Assembly: GCA_034521495.1 (NCBI GenBank)
Contig: JAXHMK010000004.1
Span: 496,001 to 560,000, forward strand
Origin: Balneolaceae bacterium
GTDB taxonomy: Bacteria > Bacteroidota > Rhodothermia > Balneolales > Balneolaceae
DNA length: 64,000 bases
Direction of reading: 5' to 3'
The notes under the pieces are model-generated. The model was given only the letters and a program-made list of their open reading frames with translations, made no database searches and was not told where the DNA came from. The position numbers and the translations under genes are program-made. Shown here one piece after another: positions 8,833 through 17,562 of the stretch (the stretch's first letter is position 1; every line of letters begins with the position of its first letter).

Positions 8833-9750
8833 ATGAAAGAAAACAATCGAATGACACGTGCTGCAAAAACCCGACGAGAATTCATTTCCGACCTCTCCAA
8901 AGCATCCGCCGGTGGATTGTTATTGAGTACTCCATTCAGACATACATCTTCTAAAAAAATGTGGACGGTTGGTGAAATTATGGATCTCTTTATTAAGGAA
9001 GCCACCGGTGAGCCATTGCCGGAGACGGTTGATACTCTCAAGGCCGGAAACCGGGACACAGAAGTGACGGGTATCATTACAACCATGTTTGCAACAGTTC
9101 CGGTTATAGAATACGCCATTGAGACCGGTGCAAACTTTATCATCCCACACGAACCCACCTTTTATAATCATTTAGATGAAACGGATTGGCTGGAGGACGA
9201 TGACACATTCCAGTACAAATCTAAGCTTCTGGAGGATAACGGGATTGCCATCTGGCGAAATCACGATTATATCCACCGGCATAACCCCGATGGTGTGTAC
9301 AGTGGTATTCTCGATAAGCTGATGTGGAAGCCATACGTCAAGGATGATTCGAATTCCAGGATTATTGAGATTCCCGAAATTCGATTGTCGGAGTTAATCA
9401 ACCATGTAAAAGGAAGGCTTGGGATTGATACGGTGCGTTACATGGGAGATCCGGATCAAATCTGTCGAAAAGTTCTTCTCTTGCCTGGTGCCATGGGAGG
9501 GGAAAATCATATTCGATTGACCAGTGAACTTAATCCCGATGTACTTATGATAGGTGAAGCCCAGGAATGGACGACTCCCGAATATATCCGCGACAGGAGT
9601 GCATCAGGGAAAGAAACGTCCCTCATCGTACTGGGACATGCCGATAGTGAGGATCCCGGGTCTATCTATATGAAAGACTGGCTGCTGAAAAATGTGCCGG
9701 GAGTTGAGGTGATGCATGTGCATTCGGGGAATCCATTTATGTATAGATAA
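8833..9750 (+). CDS. Nif3-like dinuclear-metal protein with Tat signal
   Basis: Protein of 305 residues of the Nif3/YbgI type. Recognisable parts are GITTTMFATVPVIEYAIE, the metal-site segment NFIIPHEPTFYNH, WRNHDYIHRHNPDG, and the late VLGHADSEDPGS followed by EVMHVHSGNPF, which fit the conserved metal ligands of this fold. Unusually, the N-terminus carries a twin-arginine motif (TRREFISDLSKA) followed by AGGLLLS, so the protein is probably exported folded through Tat. The function of Nif3 proteins is poorly defined; the family assignment is firm and the export prediction good. Confidence 0.82.
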   Translation: MKENNRMTRAAKTRREFISDLSKASAGGLLLSTPFRHTSSKKMWTVGEIMDLFIKEATGEPLPETVDTLKAGNRDTEVTGIITTMFATVPVIEYAIETGANFIIPHEPTFYNHLDETDWLEDDDTFQYKSKLLEDNGIAIWRNHDYIHRHNPDGVYSGILDKLMWKPYVKDDSNSRIIEIPEIRLSELINHVKGRLGIDTVRYMGDPDQICRKVLLLPGAMGGENHIRLTSELNPDVLMIGEAQEWTTPEYIRDRSASGKETSLIVLGHADSEDPGSIYMKDWLLKNVPGVEVMHVHSGNPFMYR

Positions 9751-9798
9751 ATCAGTGTTAGAATGCTTTTTGAAAAAGTTGAATGTAAACAAAGAAAA

Positions 9799-9835
9799 AC
9801 CCCTGTAAGTTTGTATCTAATTGTCCTACAGGGGT
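9799..9835. terminator. Bidirectional terminator
   Basis: Perfect 9-bp stem ACCCCTGTA / TACAGGGGT flanked by an A-rich run on the left and a T-rich run on the right. It lies between the convergent Nif3-like and DUF4914-like genes and could stop transcription from both sides. Confidence 0.85.
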
Positions 9836-9899
9836 AATTTTTGGGATAAACTCCTCAAAAAAGTAATGTTGTTTCTTCGACTAAAGCAGTTGATTATTT

Positions 9900-11783
9900 T
9901 TATTCGTTGGGCATTAATTGCTCATAGTCCTCTACAGATCCATTATTAAGGCAGCATTCTATGATCTTCTTGCCGAGATCGTCCAGCTCAGGTGTCAGGA
10001 ATTGGTTAAGCATTCTGTGGAAGAACTCAAGCAGAATTTCTGCACCGGCATCATATCCCTCTTCCTGAACTTCTCTTTGCAGTTCAACTTGCAGTAACCA
10101 TTCCGGAATTGTACGCCCTTCAAACGTCATATATTTCAGGGCATAACCAAGCACGTTACATCTGGCAGGTGTTATTTGATGATCCGTGAAAGTAGCATTT
10201 CCTTTTCTTGCCAAATATTCACGAACGACCCACTGAGACATAAAGCCTACTTTCCAGGCGCCAATGTTTTGATTTGGAGTGAGGATATACTCTACATTTG
10301 GCGTTTCTACAATTTGTTTAAGCAGAAGATTGGCTTGTTTTACCTTCTTGCCGGTAGCAAAAGGCCAGTAACTGCCTACACCTTCACTGCTGATTCCCTC
10401 CGTTTGAATAATGCTTGGATTTGCATATCCACGCGGAGCTACAAGACGCCATAGCCATGCAAGTGCGGGAGGAAGTACGTGCATAAGACCCACAATACCA
10501 TAATTGGGTTCTTTAGCGGTACAGGGCGGAGTACGCATGCCAATACTTCGAATGTCAATACTAACCGGTTCTTTAACGATATTCGGTACAATGTCCCTGG
10601 GCAAGATAACTCTTGGATTGGGGCAAGGTTTTCCGGGCTCATCATAGGTGTGATCCCATATCATCGCCCTGCCTCCCGGTACCGATTGGATATTTAAGAA
10701 AAGCAGTGGTTTTGGCGGTACAGCCGTCAATTTTTCCAGAGCGGGATCTGTGCCATACTCTTTGATATGATCCACACGGACAAACCAGCCCTCTTCAGCA
10801 TCTTCCAGCCCCAGTTTCCCGTCCTCTTTCTGCAGCGATGGGTGACAGAGCGCCATGTCATCGGCTACCGGCATTAAATCACAGGTTTGCGATAGCTCCA
10901 GATACCGCTTGTCATCTTTATATAAATTATCCCCCAATAATAACCGTCCGTCAGATAAACGATGAGGCTGCTGCAGCATTTCACTTTTACCGCCGCCGCT
11001 TGCACCCTCATGCATAAAGGTAACCACATTATCATAAGGAGTTTTTACCTGTACGGAAGAACAGTGAGCCGTAACCCATCCCTCTTCCTCGCCCTGACCA
11101 ATCAACATTCCATACACACCTTTTTTAGCACTGGGCCCGGGGTATAAATTATAGGCGAACATCTCGTAGTTACCAGGCTGCCGGTTGTGTATTACCACTT
11201 GCTTGCCTTCGAAATGTGTATGTCTGAATGGCGGAGCAGTGTAGATAAAGGCAGTTGGTTTAAATTCTTCATCAAGCTCATCTGGATTCACGATGCCCTG
11301 CAATAGCGCCAATCCCAGGCCAAAGAAACCTGCGTTTGCAGGAATTACAGCTGCGGCCTTGTATCCCATACCGGCTTTTCCGGCATTAAAGAAAAACAGG
11401 GCAAGATCTTGAGTTTTCAACCACTCAAAAGTTTCATCGCGCAACTCTTCAAAATCGTAGTCAAACCGATCTTCAAATTTGGTTTTATCTGTGGGAAAAT
11501 CATCGGCAATGACCATACAATTAGGGTCTCTCCGACGCATATAGGCTTCTGTATAATTTGCGGCAATTCCGTTTTTAACTCTGTGAACGATCGCCTCCTT
11601 TTTTCTTTCTCCGTCTGGGAGATCATAGGATACTTCTTTCGACAGTCCATCTTCTCCATCTACAGAAAGATTGACAAGATCGCCAATGGTTTTTGCAACA
11701 GTTACACTGGGTGCTTCATTTAATAATTCCTTGAACTTGGCATGAAGGTTAGAGTCAAGAACGGTCTCTGCAGGTAAATTCAT
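9900..11783 (-). CDS. DUF4914-like P-loop protein (PEPCK-like)
   Basis: Large cytosolic protein of 627 residues that I place in the DUF4914 family from its length and overall sequence. It contains the P-loop HEGASGGGKSEM in mid-protein and a kinase-like region around it reminiscent of phosphoenolpyruvate carboxykinase (VYGMLIGQGEEEGWVTAHC before it, GGRAMIWDHTYDEPG after it). It does not show the usual PEPCK active-site signatures, so I do not call it pckA/pckG. An ATP/GTP-dependent metabolic kinase is a reasonable guess, but no function is established from sequence. Confidence 0.7.
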   Translation of the reverse strand: MNLPAETVLDSNLHAKFKELLNEAPSVTVAKTIGDLVNLSVDGEDGLSKEVSYDLPDGERKKEAIVHRVKNGIAANYTEAYMRRRDPNCMVIADDFPTDKTKFEDRFDYDFEELRDETFEWLKTQDLALFFFNAGKAGMGYKAAAVIPANAGFFGLGLALLQGIVNPDELDEEFKPTAFIYTAPPFRHTHFEGKQVVIHNRQPGNYEMFAYNLYPGPSAKKGVYGMLIGQGEEEGWVTAHCSSVQVKTPYDNVVTFMHEGASGGGKSEMLQQPHRLSDGRLLLGDNLYKDDKRYLELSQTCDLMPVADDMALCHPSLQKEDGKLGLEDAEEGWFVRVDHIKEYGTDPALEKLTAVPPKPLLFLNIQSVPGGRAMIWDHTYDEPGKPCPNPRVILPRDIVPNIVKEPVSIDIRSIGMRTPPCTAKEPNYGIVGLMHVLPPALAWLWRLVAPRGYANPSIIQTEGISSEGVGSYWPFATGKKVKQANLLLKQIVETPNVEYILTPNQNIGAWKVGFMSQWVVREYLARKGNATFTDHQITPARCNVLGYALKYMTFEGRTIPEWLLQVELQREVQEEGYDAGAEILLEFFHRMLNQFLTPELDDLGKKIIECCLNNGSVEDYEQLMPNE

Positions 11784-11924
11784 AGGTTAAAAATTTTATA
11801 ACGAGTTATTTGATAGAATCTATAAGATAAGGTAGTTCGGTTTGATACAAAAACATACAGGCATTTGTTTATAATAACTTAACCGCAGGTAATTAGGAAT
11901 AAATCGATCTCTCAGAGAAACAAA

Positions 11925-11965
11925 AAACCCCTGTAAGATCATAAATCAAAGCCTCACAGGGGTTT
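11925..11965 (-). terminator. Terminator copy beside the left att site
   Basis: Stem AAACCCCTGT / ACAGGGGTTT with an A run on the left (a U run for minus-strand transcripts). It is nearly identical to the terminator downstream of the intact tRNA-Phe (48770-48810), including the loop, so it is the chromosomal half of the original tRNA terminator left behind by the insertion. Confidence 0.8.
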
Positions 11966-11974
11966 AGGTATGTG

Positions 11975-12007
11975 TGGGACCGGGCGGAATCGAACCGCTG
12001 ACACATA
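11975..12007 (-). repeat. attL: tRNA-Phe 3'-end fragment
   Basis: Thirty-odd bases matching the 3' end of tRNA-Phe on the minus strand (acceptor arm and T arm), with small differences at the inner end (CGCTGACACATAG instead of CGCCGACACACGG). Together with the terminator to its left it repeats about 80 bases found at 48770-48850. This is the outer boundary of the foreign DNA on the left side. Confidence 0.85.
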
Positions 12008-12009
12008 GC

Positions 12010-12067
12010 AGCTAATTTTATTACAATCAAATAAGCTAATTTTCATACATTTGAATAAGCTAATTTT
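12010..12067. promoter_or_regulatory. Three 24-bp-spaced direct repeats before the Fic gene
   Basis: AGCTAATTTT occurs at 12010-12019, 12034-12043 and 12058-12067, exactly 24 bp apart; the last two share AATAAGCTAATTTT. A 10-bp palindrome (CTAATATTAG, 12072-12081) follows, 13 bases before the start codon. The layout is that of an operator array, plausibly bound by the winged-helix domain of the gene it precedes. Confidence 0.6.
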
Positions 12068-12094
12068 AAAACTAATATTAGAATTAAATTTTTA

Positions 12095-13654
12095 ATGGCT
12101 TCTCCACAAGAAAAACTTGCAGAATCACTTGAAAAGCTTAAAGAGCTTCAGGTTGAAAATGGAATAGCTGCCATACGATCTAAAGAACTATCTCAAACAC
12201 ATCGGGAGAGATTATTGAGAAATGGATTCATAAGACGGGTTATGAAAGGATGGTATATCCCAACGGATCCAAGTGAAGGACCTGGAAGCAGCACTTCATG
12301 GTATACATCTTTTTGGGGGTTTTGTGCAAAATACTTAGCACATCGTTTCGATAATAAGTGGTGTATAGCTCCTGAACAATCTCTTTCATATTGGGTTGGT
12401 AACAGAAAAGTACCTTCACAGCTCATTGTACGATCCCCAAAAGCAAGAAATAAACCGACTACGCTACTACATGATACCTCAATCTTAGATATCAGGGCAG
12501 AACTGCCTTCAAAGGATGAAATTGAGCAGATCGATGGATTAAATCTTTATTCAGTTGCTTTTGGACTCATTGCTTGTTCGCCTCGCTTTTTTAGAAATGA
12601 ACCAATAGATGCAAAGGCAGCTTTAGAAATGATACGTGATTCATCTGAAATACTACGTCCACTACTTGAGGGAGGGCATAGTACAATTGCGGGAAGAATA
12701 GCAGGGGCTTTTCGAAACATCGGTCGGGATAGAATTGCAGATGAAATTATCAAAACAATGGAGTCTGCTGGTTATGAAATCAGAGAAAGTGATCCATTCA
12801 ATAGAAAAACTGATATTGCAAAAATAGACAGAAAAAATTCGCCGTATGTAAATAGAATGAACTTGATGTGGGAAGAAATGCGAGAAGAGGTTGAAAAAGT
12901 ATTCCCTGATTCACCTGGAATTCCTAAAAATGCTGATAAGTATTTGAAAGAAGTTGAAGATCTGTTTGTAACAGATGCCTATCATTCTCTTTCTATAGAA
13001 GGATACAGAGTAACTTCTGAATTGATAGAACGAGTTCGAACAGGAGATTGGGGCCCTGAAAATATTGAACAAGACAGAGAACACAGGAATGCTATGGCAG
13101 CACGTGGTTATTGGCAAGCATTTCAACCAGTGAAAGCGTGTGTTAAAAAAGTATTAGAGGGTAAAAATGCAGGCAAAGTTGTAGATGAAGACCATGGCAA
13201 TTGGTATCGTGAATTATTCGCTCCAAGTGTGACGGCGGGAATCATAAAAGCGACTGATCTTGCCGGTTATCGTTCTGATCAAGTATGGATACAGAACTCT
13301 ATGCATGTACCACCCCGAAGTGAAGCCGTTCGGGATATGATGCCTGCTTTTTTTGACTTATTGAAAAAAGAGGAAAGTGCTTCGGTTCGGGTTGTATTAG
13401 GGCATTTCATATTTGTATACATACATCCGTATATGGATGGAAATGGACGTATGGCAAGATTTTTAATGAATGTGATGCTTGCATCAGGCGGGTATCCGTG
13501 GACGGTCTTGCCGGTAGAGGAGCGAGATGAATATATGCAATCACTTGAGGAAGCCAGTACATCCAATAATATTTCAAGGTTCGCAAAATTTATTGCTCAT
13601 CACGTAGAGGAAGGGATGAAAGGGAATCCTGTAGCTAAAGTTCAAAGCAAATAG
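12095..13654 (+). CDS. AbiEi-like winged helix fused to Fic domain
   Basis: Protein of 519 residues. Residues 1-60 resemble the winged-helix start of AbiEi-type antitoxins (LRNGFIRRVMKGWYIPTDPS), followed by an AbiEi-like middle part to about residue 200. The C-terminal half is a Fic AMP-transferase: active-site motif HPYMDGNGR at 444-452. A Fic inhibitory motif of the form S-x3-E-G (SLSIEG, 298-303) precedes it, which is the class II arrangement with the inhibitory helix in the same chain. Expected action is to AMPylate or otherwise modify a target under tight self-inhibition, with the winged helix probably binding its own promoter. It is the only gene of the small island and is intact. Confidence 0.87.
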   Translation: MASPQEKLAESLEKLKELQVENGIAAIRSKELSQTHRERLLRNGFIRRVMKGWYIPTDPSEGPGSSTSWYTSFWGFCAKYLAHRFDNKWCIAPEQSLSYWVGNRKVPSQLIVRSPKARNKPTTLLHDTSILDIRAELPSKDEIEQIDGLNLYSVAFGLIACSPRFFRNEPIDAKAALEMIRDSSEILRPLLEGGHSTIAGRIAGAFRNIGRDRIADEIIKTMESAGYEIRESDPFNRKTDIAKIDRKNSPYVNRMNLMWEEMREEVEKVFPDSPGIPKNADKYLKEVEDLFVTDAYHSLSIEGYRVTSELIERVRTGDWGPENIEQDREHRNAMAARGYWQAFQPVKACVKKVLEGKNAGKVVDEDHGNWYRELFAPSVTAGIIKATDLAGYRSDQVWIQNSMHVPPRSEAVRDMMPAFFDLLKKEESASVRVVLGHFIFVYIHPYMDGNGRMARFLMNVMLASGGYPWTVLPVEERDEYMQSLEEASTSNNISRFAKFIAHHVEEGMKGNPVAKVQSK

Positions 13655-13719
13655 ATTAAAACATTTCTATTCGCGCACAGAAAATTCACTTGAAAAAGTG
13701 TGGGTAAAACATTCTATAG

Positions 13720-13737
13720 TGTCCCATACGTGTCCCA
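13720..13737. repeat. Putative integrase arm sites, small island
   Basis: TGTCCCA occurs at 13720-13726 and 13731-13737, start to start 11 bp. The same spacing is seen for the GTACCCAAAT pairs at both ends of the large island. Position just inside the att terminator fits arm-type binding sites of a tyrosine integrase. Confidence 0.5.
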
Positions 13738-13772
13738 AAATGGAAATGGAATCGAATTTAATCAAAAATAAT

Positions 13773-13813
13773 AAAGCCCTGAAAGCTCATAAGTATATGG
13801 CTATCAGGGCTTT
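13773..13813. terminator. Element-borne terminator next to the middle att
   Basis: Ten-bp stem AAAGCCCTGA / TCAGGGCTTT. It occupies the same place relative to the tRNA 3' fragment as the terminators at 11925 and 48770 but has a different sequence, so this element brought its own terminator for the tRNA it once completed. Confidence 0.75.
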
Positions 13814-13822
13814 ATATATGCG

Positions 13823-13868
13823 TGGGACCGGGCGGAATCGAACCGCCGACACACGGATTTTCAGTCCG
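13823..13868 (-). repeat. Middle att site: tRNA-Phe 3'-end fragment
   Basis: Forty-six bases identical to the 3' part of the intact tRNA-Phe at 48820-48865, from the discriminator base through the T arm, variable region and anticodon arm. Identity ends abruptly after the anticodon stem. This is the junction between the small island and the integrase end of the large island. Confidence 0.9.
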
Positions 13869-13998
13869 CATATCATTAGTTCTCATTAATTACCATTAGC
13901 AACTCTAAATACTTGGTTTATAGCCGTTTAAGGCGTATTAAGGCCAATTGGTACTCCCATTAAATACCACTATATTATCACCGGTGCTAATTAGTCGA

Positions 13999-14019
13999 GT
14001 ACCCAAATCGTACCCAAAT
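13999..14019. repeat. Putative integrase arm sites, left end
   Basis: GTACCCAAAT at 13999-14008 and again at 14010-14019, 11 bp apart, between the att site and the integrase start. A matching pair lies at 48716-48736 inside the right end. Confidence 0.6.
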
Positions 14020-14031
14020 TTTAGATGATTT

Positions 14032-15271
14032 ATGCCAAAAACCAAGCTTACTCATCAGTCAATTAAAGGATTGTCAACTCCGGAGAAACCTACAGAATAC
14101 TACGATACAAAAGAAACGGGCTTAATACTAAGGTTATCAAAAGCCGGAACTAAAACATTTGCATACAGATATCAGATCGGGGACAAAAAAAGACGAATGA
14201 CACTGGGTAAGTTCCCAGCTATAAGTTTAGCGGAGGCAAGGCAAAGAGTTCAGAAAATCAAAGTTCAAGTTAACGACGGAATAGATCCACAGGTAGAAAA
14301 GAAAAGAAAAAAGAGAAAAAGGGCTGAGAAGAAGATAACATTGCTCTATGCGGTTAATGAATATAAGAAGCGACACCTACCGAAATTGAAACAGTCAACC
14401 CAAGATGATTATGAAAATCGGATTAAACATATTGTAAAGGGGCAGGGTGAGGGTATTACAAAATCAAGAGGCCTACCTTCGGATTTGGAATTGAAAGATA
14501 TTAAGCGGGCTGAAATTTTAGAACTCTTAGAAGGCATTGCCAAGACAGCTCCTACACAGGCTCAACGTGTGCAGGCAATCATATCTGGTGTTTACAGTTT
14601 CTCTATTGACCGTGGTTGGATTGACTTTAATGTGGCCAGAAATATAAATTTTAAGCCTCGCAAAAGAAAGAAGAAAAAGAAGTGGCAAAACATTGCATTT
14701 GACGATGAACAAATACGACTTTTATGGAAAAATTTTTGTGAATACAATCAACCAGTTGGAGCTTGGTTTAAATTACTTATGATATTAGGCCAGAGAGCTG
14801 GCGAAACCAGGAAAATGGAATGGAAGCATATTAACTGGAAGAAAAATGAGTGGTATATACCAGGGCCAAATGCAAAAAATGATCGTAACCACTTTGTACC
14901 ACTAAATGAGAGGGCCTTAAATGTACTTGAAGAAATGAGAAAGCATACCGGTAAAAAAGAGTTTGTTTTCTTAAGTCCGGTAAAAAAAGATAGGCCCATC
15001 GGCCATCAGCAAAAAGCAGCTGAAAGAATAAGTGAGCGATCAGGTGTGAAGGATTTTAATATTCACTCATTACGTACTACTGTTTTGACGAGAATGGCAG
15101 CCTTGGGTATTTCCCAGCATGTAGTATCAAAGTACTATAATCATACAACGACACGGTACGGCGAGTAAAATTACGGCTATTTATGACAGGTATAATTACA
15201 GTCAAGAGAAGCGTGAAGCAGCAGAAAAATGGGGATTAGAACTCAATAGAATTATAAATGGAGGTAAATAA
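14032..15271 (+). pseudogene. P4-type tyrosine integrase, frameshifted
   Basis: Phage P4-like site-specific integrase with the DUF4102-like N-terminal domain (GLSTPEKPTEYYDTKETGL, YRYQIGDKKRRMTLGKFP) and the catalytic core with the first Arg in ILGQRAGETRKMEW and the HSLR box in NIHSLRTTVL. The frame is open to a stop at 15168, after SKYYNHTTTRYGE. One base later in phase the expected C-terminus continues as SKITAIYDRYNYSQEKREAA and on to a stop at 15271, and this part holds the catalytic Tyr. A single extra base near 15155 therefore cuts off the catalytic residue. As written the enzyme is inactive, which would leave the island fixed unless the shift is a sequence error. Confidence 0.88.
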
Positions 15272-15482
15272 GTGGAATATAATAAAAGGCATCACTTTGT
15301 AGAAAGCATAACTGAAAGGCTTTGCAGAGTACCAAAGTAAATTTATTGAACATTACAACAATTCAGAGAATAAAATTAAAGCAACTTCAGAGCTAAATTC
15401 GATAAAAAAAGGTCTTAAAATTCTTTCATATCATCAGAATGACGTTTTAGATAAATTGGATGCAGTAGAAGAGATTACTTAA
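15272..15482 (+). pseudogene. Remnant of a small unknown gene
   Basis: A GTG immediately after the integrase stop begins EYNKRHHFVESITERL. After a frameshift near 15316 the reading continues KGFAEYQSKFIEHYNNSENK and on through KKGLKILSYHQNDVLDKLDA to VEEIT and a stop. It looks like one small helical protein of about 70 residues broken by one indel. I do not recognise it. Confidence 0.45.
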
Positions 15483-15540
15483 TTATGAGATAAAGAGCAT
15501 TTCTAAAAACGATATAACTAAATAGTAATTTCAGAAAAGG

Positions 15541-15780
15541 GAGAAACTTATCAAAATGGAATAGCAAAAAACTAACAGAACTAAAGTTTGATTTGGTAGA
15601 TAGAATCAATAAAGATATAGATGAAGGAATGTTGACTTTAAAGCCCAGAAGAGCTTACGAACTTTGGAATTGATAATCACGGAAAATTTTATCAAAATAT
15701 CTGACAGCAGGAGCAATACAGAGCAGAAAGTGCTATGATTTTTTAGATTCAATTTATCATGAAGCGAGTAAAAAGAAATA
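15541..15780 (+). pseudogene. Decayed unknown coding remnant
   Basis: Frames 15541-15780 contain consecutive but broken peptide-like stretches: KWNSKKLTELKFDLVDRINK then DIDEGMLTLKPRRAYELWN and a stop, then in another phase LTAGAIQ-like and KCYDFLDSIYHEASKKK. The composition suggests a small helical protein with several indels. No family was recognised. Confidence 0.35.
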
Positions 15781-15804
15781 AGAATTTCAATATTTGACGT
15801 AGTT

Positions 15805-16119
15805 TTGACAAGTATTCTTGAAGAAATTTATATGCAAGAATTTCCTCAGGAACTTCAGTACTGTAAAGGACCAAGTAGCTGCAAATTACGTAGCATGAGT
15901 GCAGCTATAGGAAATCCGGCATTCAAAAAAAATAAATGGAAAGCACCAGAAGGTTTTTATAAGCGTGCAACCGAAATTAAAAGGGACAATCCCAATTTTG
16001 GCCAGGAAGGAATATATGAAGAGCTAATGGATGAGTTTTACAGTGATCCCTCAGATGAAGACGATAAACCTTCATTTCCAACGGTTCGAAGAAGACTAAA
16101 AGAAAGGCATATATTCTAA
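15805..16119 (+). CDS. Small unknown protein
   Basis: Open frame of 104 residues with a TTG start. The middle reads AFKKNKWKAPEGFYKRATEI, followed by an acidic segment (DEFYSDPSDEDDKPSFPTVR) and a basic end (RRRLKERHIF). The last part could be a helix-turn-helix-like tail, but this is not clear. The same frame appears open upstream into decayed sequence, so it may be the end of a longer broken gene. Function unknown. Confidence 0.4.
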   Translation: MTSILEEIYMQEFPQELQYCKGPSSCKLRSMSAAIGNPAFKKNKWKAPEGFYKRATEIKRDNPNFGQEGIYEELMDEFYSDPSDEDDKPSFPTVRRRLKERHIF

Positions 16120-16258
16120 AAAAATCACAATTATTCACTATTCATCATCGAATATCACAACTTTAATGCCAATACTGAAAATCCTTTTTTTGTTATCAAT
16201 GGCTATTTCTGGGAGTTTGTAAACGCAATCAGTTAGTTATAAACTCTAAAAAATAGTT

Positions 16259-16468
16259 ATGAGTAATATTGATTTACTTTCCCCAAAGGAAGCATCAGAA
16301 AGATTAAGCATACCAATCTCTACTTTATACAGGTGGATTTCAGAAGGTAAGTTTCCGCGTCCTATCAAAATCGGACCTCGCAGAACGGCCTTTAAAATTG
16401 AAGACATCATAGAGTGGAGAGAAAACCAAGAGGAAGCCAAAAGTATTTTGCACCGGGAAGATGATTAA
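16259..16468 (+). CDS. AlpA-family excisionase/regulator
   Basis: Protein of 69 residues with the AlpA/MerR-like winged-helix motif: LLSPKEASERLSIPISTLYR followed by WISEGKFPRPIKIGPRRTAF and DIIEW. AlpA proteins act as activators of P4-type integrases or as recombination directionality factors. Its place about 1 kb downstream of the island integrase fits that role. Length is normal for the family. Confidence 0.82.
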   Translation: MSNIDLLSPKEASERLSIPISTLYRWISEGKFPRPIKIGPRRTAFKIEDIIEWRENQEEAKSILHREDD

Positions 16469-16647
16469 GAGATTGATGCAAAGTACAAGATCTCTTTTAA
16501 AAAATCGGTTTCTTCAATCAATGCCATAAATCCGGTTCAAAATTACTTTTGTATTGTTATCAAGAATTGTCAGAAGTCTTGAATTGAAGTCGGCACCATG
16601 CAGATATATAATATGGGTGTTAATGATTCAACATAACCCATTACGAT

Positions 16648-16923
16648 ATGGACGAAATAATTGTCACGAAGCGAGAAACACTCTTAGAATTAATCTCCGA
16701 AGTGGTACGAGAGGAATTGGAAACTCACATGGAAAAAGTGGAAGTTTCTGATGGTAAAAATGAAGTACTCACAAATAAACAAGCAATGAAGCACCTCCAC
16801 GTGAGCCGATCAACACTTCAAAGATGGAGAAAGAGCGGAAAGCTTCCTTATCGAAAAGTTGAAGGGAAAATACTTTATACAAAATCCGATTTGAACGAAC
16901 TCCTGGAATACGCCGCTGTTTGA
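16648..16923 (+). CDS. HTH_17 helix-turn-helix protein
   Basis: Protein of 91 residues. The N-terminal 45 residues are a helical arm (TLLELISEVVREELETHMEK) and the C-terminal half is an excisionase-type helix-turn-helix (VLTNKQAMKHLHVSRSTLQR, WRKSGKLPYRKVEGKILYTK). Such proteins are common next to mobile elements in Bacteroidota. A similar protein lies at the opposite end of the island (48383). Role as regulator or excision factor is inferred. Confidence 0.78.
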   Translation: MDEIIVTKRETLLELISEVVREELETHMEKVEVSDGKNEVLTNKQAMKHLHVSRSTLQRWRKSGKLPYRKVEGKILYTKSDLNELLEYAAV

Positions 16924-17008
16924 AAGTGGAATCAAAACAGATCTCCATTGAATAAACTTCGTCGGCCGATAAACTTACCTGGTTTGAAATCATAAAAGAT
17001 AAATCACT

Positions 17009-17157
17009 AAAAAATCTATCCTCCCCGCCTACCTTTCCTCATCCAACCCCTATTAACAGTTGATTTGATCAAATACTCACTAAACCGGGGATATACAAGC
17101 GACTTATACCATTAATAAGAAATTTAAGCCGCTTAGAAGCGAAATTTGAAACCCGCC
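17009..17157. repeat. Repeat R1, first copy
   Basis: About 150 bases that recur at 19038-19187 with roughly nine in ten bases the same (by eye). Both copies contain the perfect 12-bp palindrome ATTTGATCAAAT and the segment AAATTTAAGCCGCTTAGAA. No coding potential was seen. Confidence 0.75.
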
Positions 17158-17181
17158 ATTAAATTTAGAGTTCAAACCCGC

Positions 17182-17364
17182 TTATATAACCTCAAAAGGC
17201 ATATCTGTGCCCGATAATAGATATTCCTTTACAGATTCAATGTTCTTATAAATAAAATGAAACGAAGAGAGAGTGCCACTATTGAAATCAGGAATCCCAG
17301 ATAAATAGATCAAAGCTACTTTAGTATAAAAGAGATCTCTTGTAACTACCGGCCAAGATAGCAC
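17182..17364 (-). pseudogene. Possible coding remnant
   Basis: Open stretch of 60 residues ending IPDFNSGTLSSFHFIYKNIE, then SVKEYLLSGTDMPFEVI. The composition is protein-like, but there is no start region or partner gene that supports it. It lies between the R1 repeat and the 1.2-kb module. Confidence 0.2.
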
Positions 17365-17562
17365 GAAGATTTATTATTGATTTGTGTCTGGCACAAGGGA
17401 AAAAGCCATCATGCTTGCGAGACTATCAATACAGTAACGTACAATCAAAGCTGAAGGTCCAACTCACTGTGGATGTTTAAACTGCGAGCTCCCAGAACGT
17501 TTAACCCCAATCAAAAAGCGTTAATTATTCGTCTATAATTGAGTCATTAAGTGCAAATCCTA

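Larger units (their letters stand above)
11975..13868. mobile_element. Small tRNA-Phe island (satellite-like)
   Basis: Segment of about 1.9 kb between two tRNA-Phe 3'-end fragments. It holds a single gene (AbiEi-Fic fusion) and no integrase. Its right end has the same layout as the right end of the large island: two direct repeats 11 bp apart (TGTCCCA at 13720 and 13731), then a terminator (13773-13813), then the tRNA fragment. It is therefore either a non-autonomous passenger that borrows an integrase or the remainder of a larger element. Confidence 0.75.

Noticed and set aside
9900-11783. GTP-dependent phosphoenolpyruvate carboxykinase
   Set aside because: Length fits and a P-loop is present, but the active-site signatures of PckG were not found; the DUF4914 pattern fits better.
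16554-16751. 65-residue frame overlapping the HTH_17 gene start
   Set aside because: Overlaps the well-supported HTH gene in another phase and has no recognisable features.
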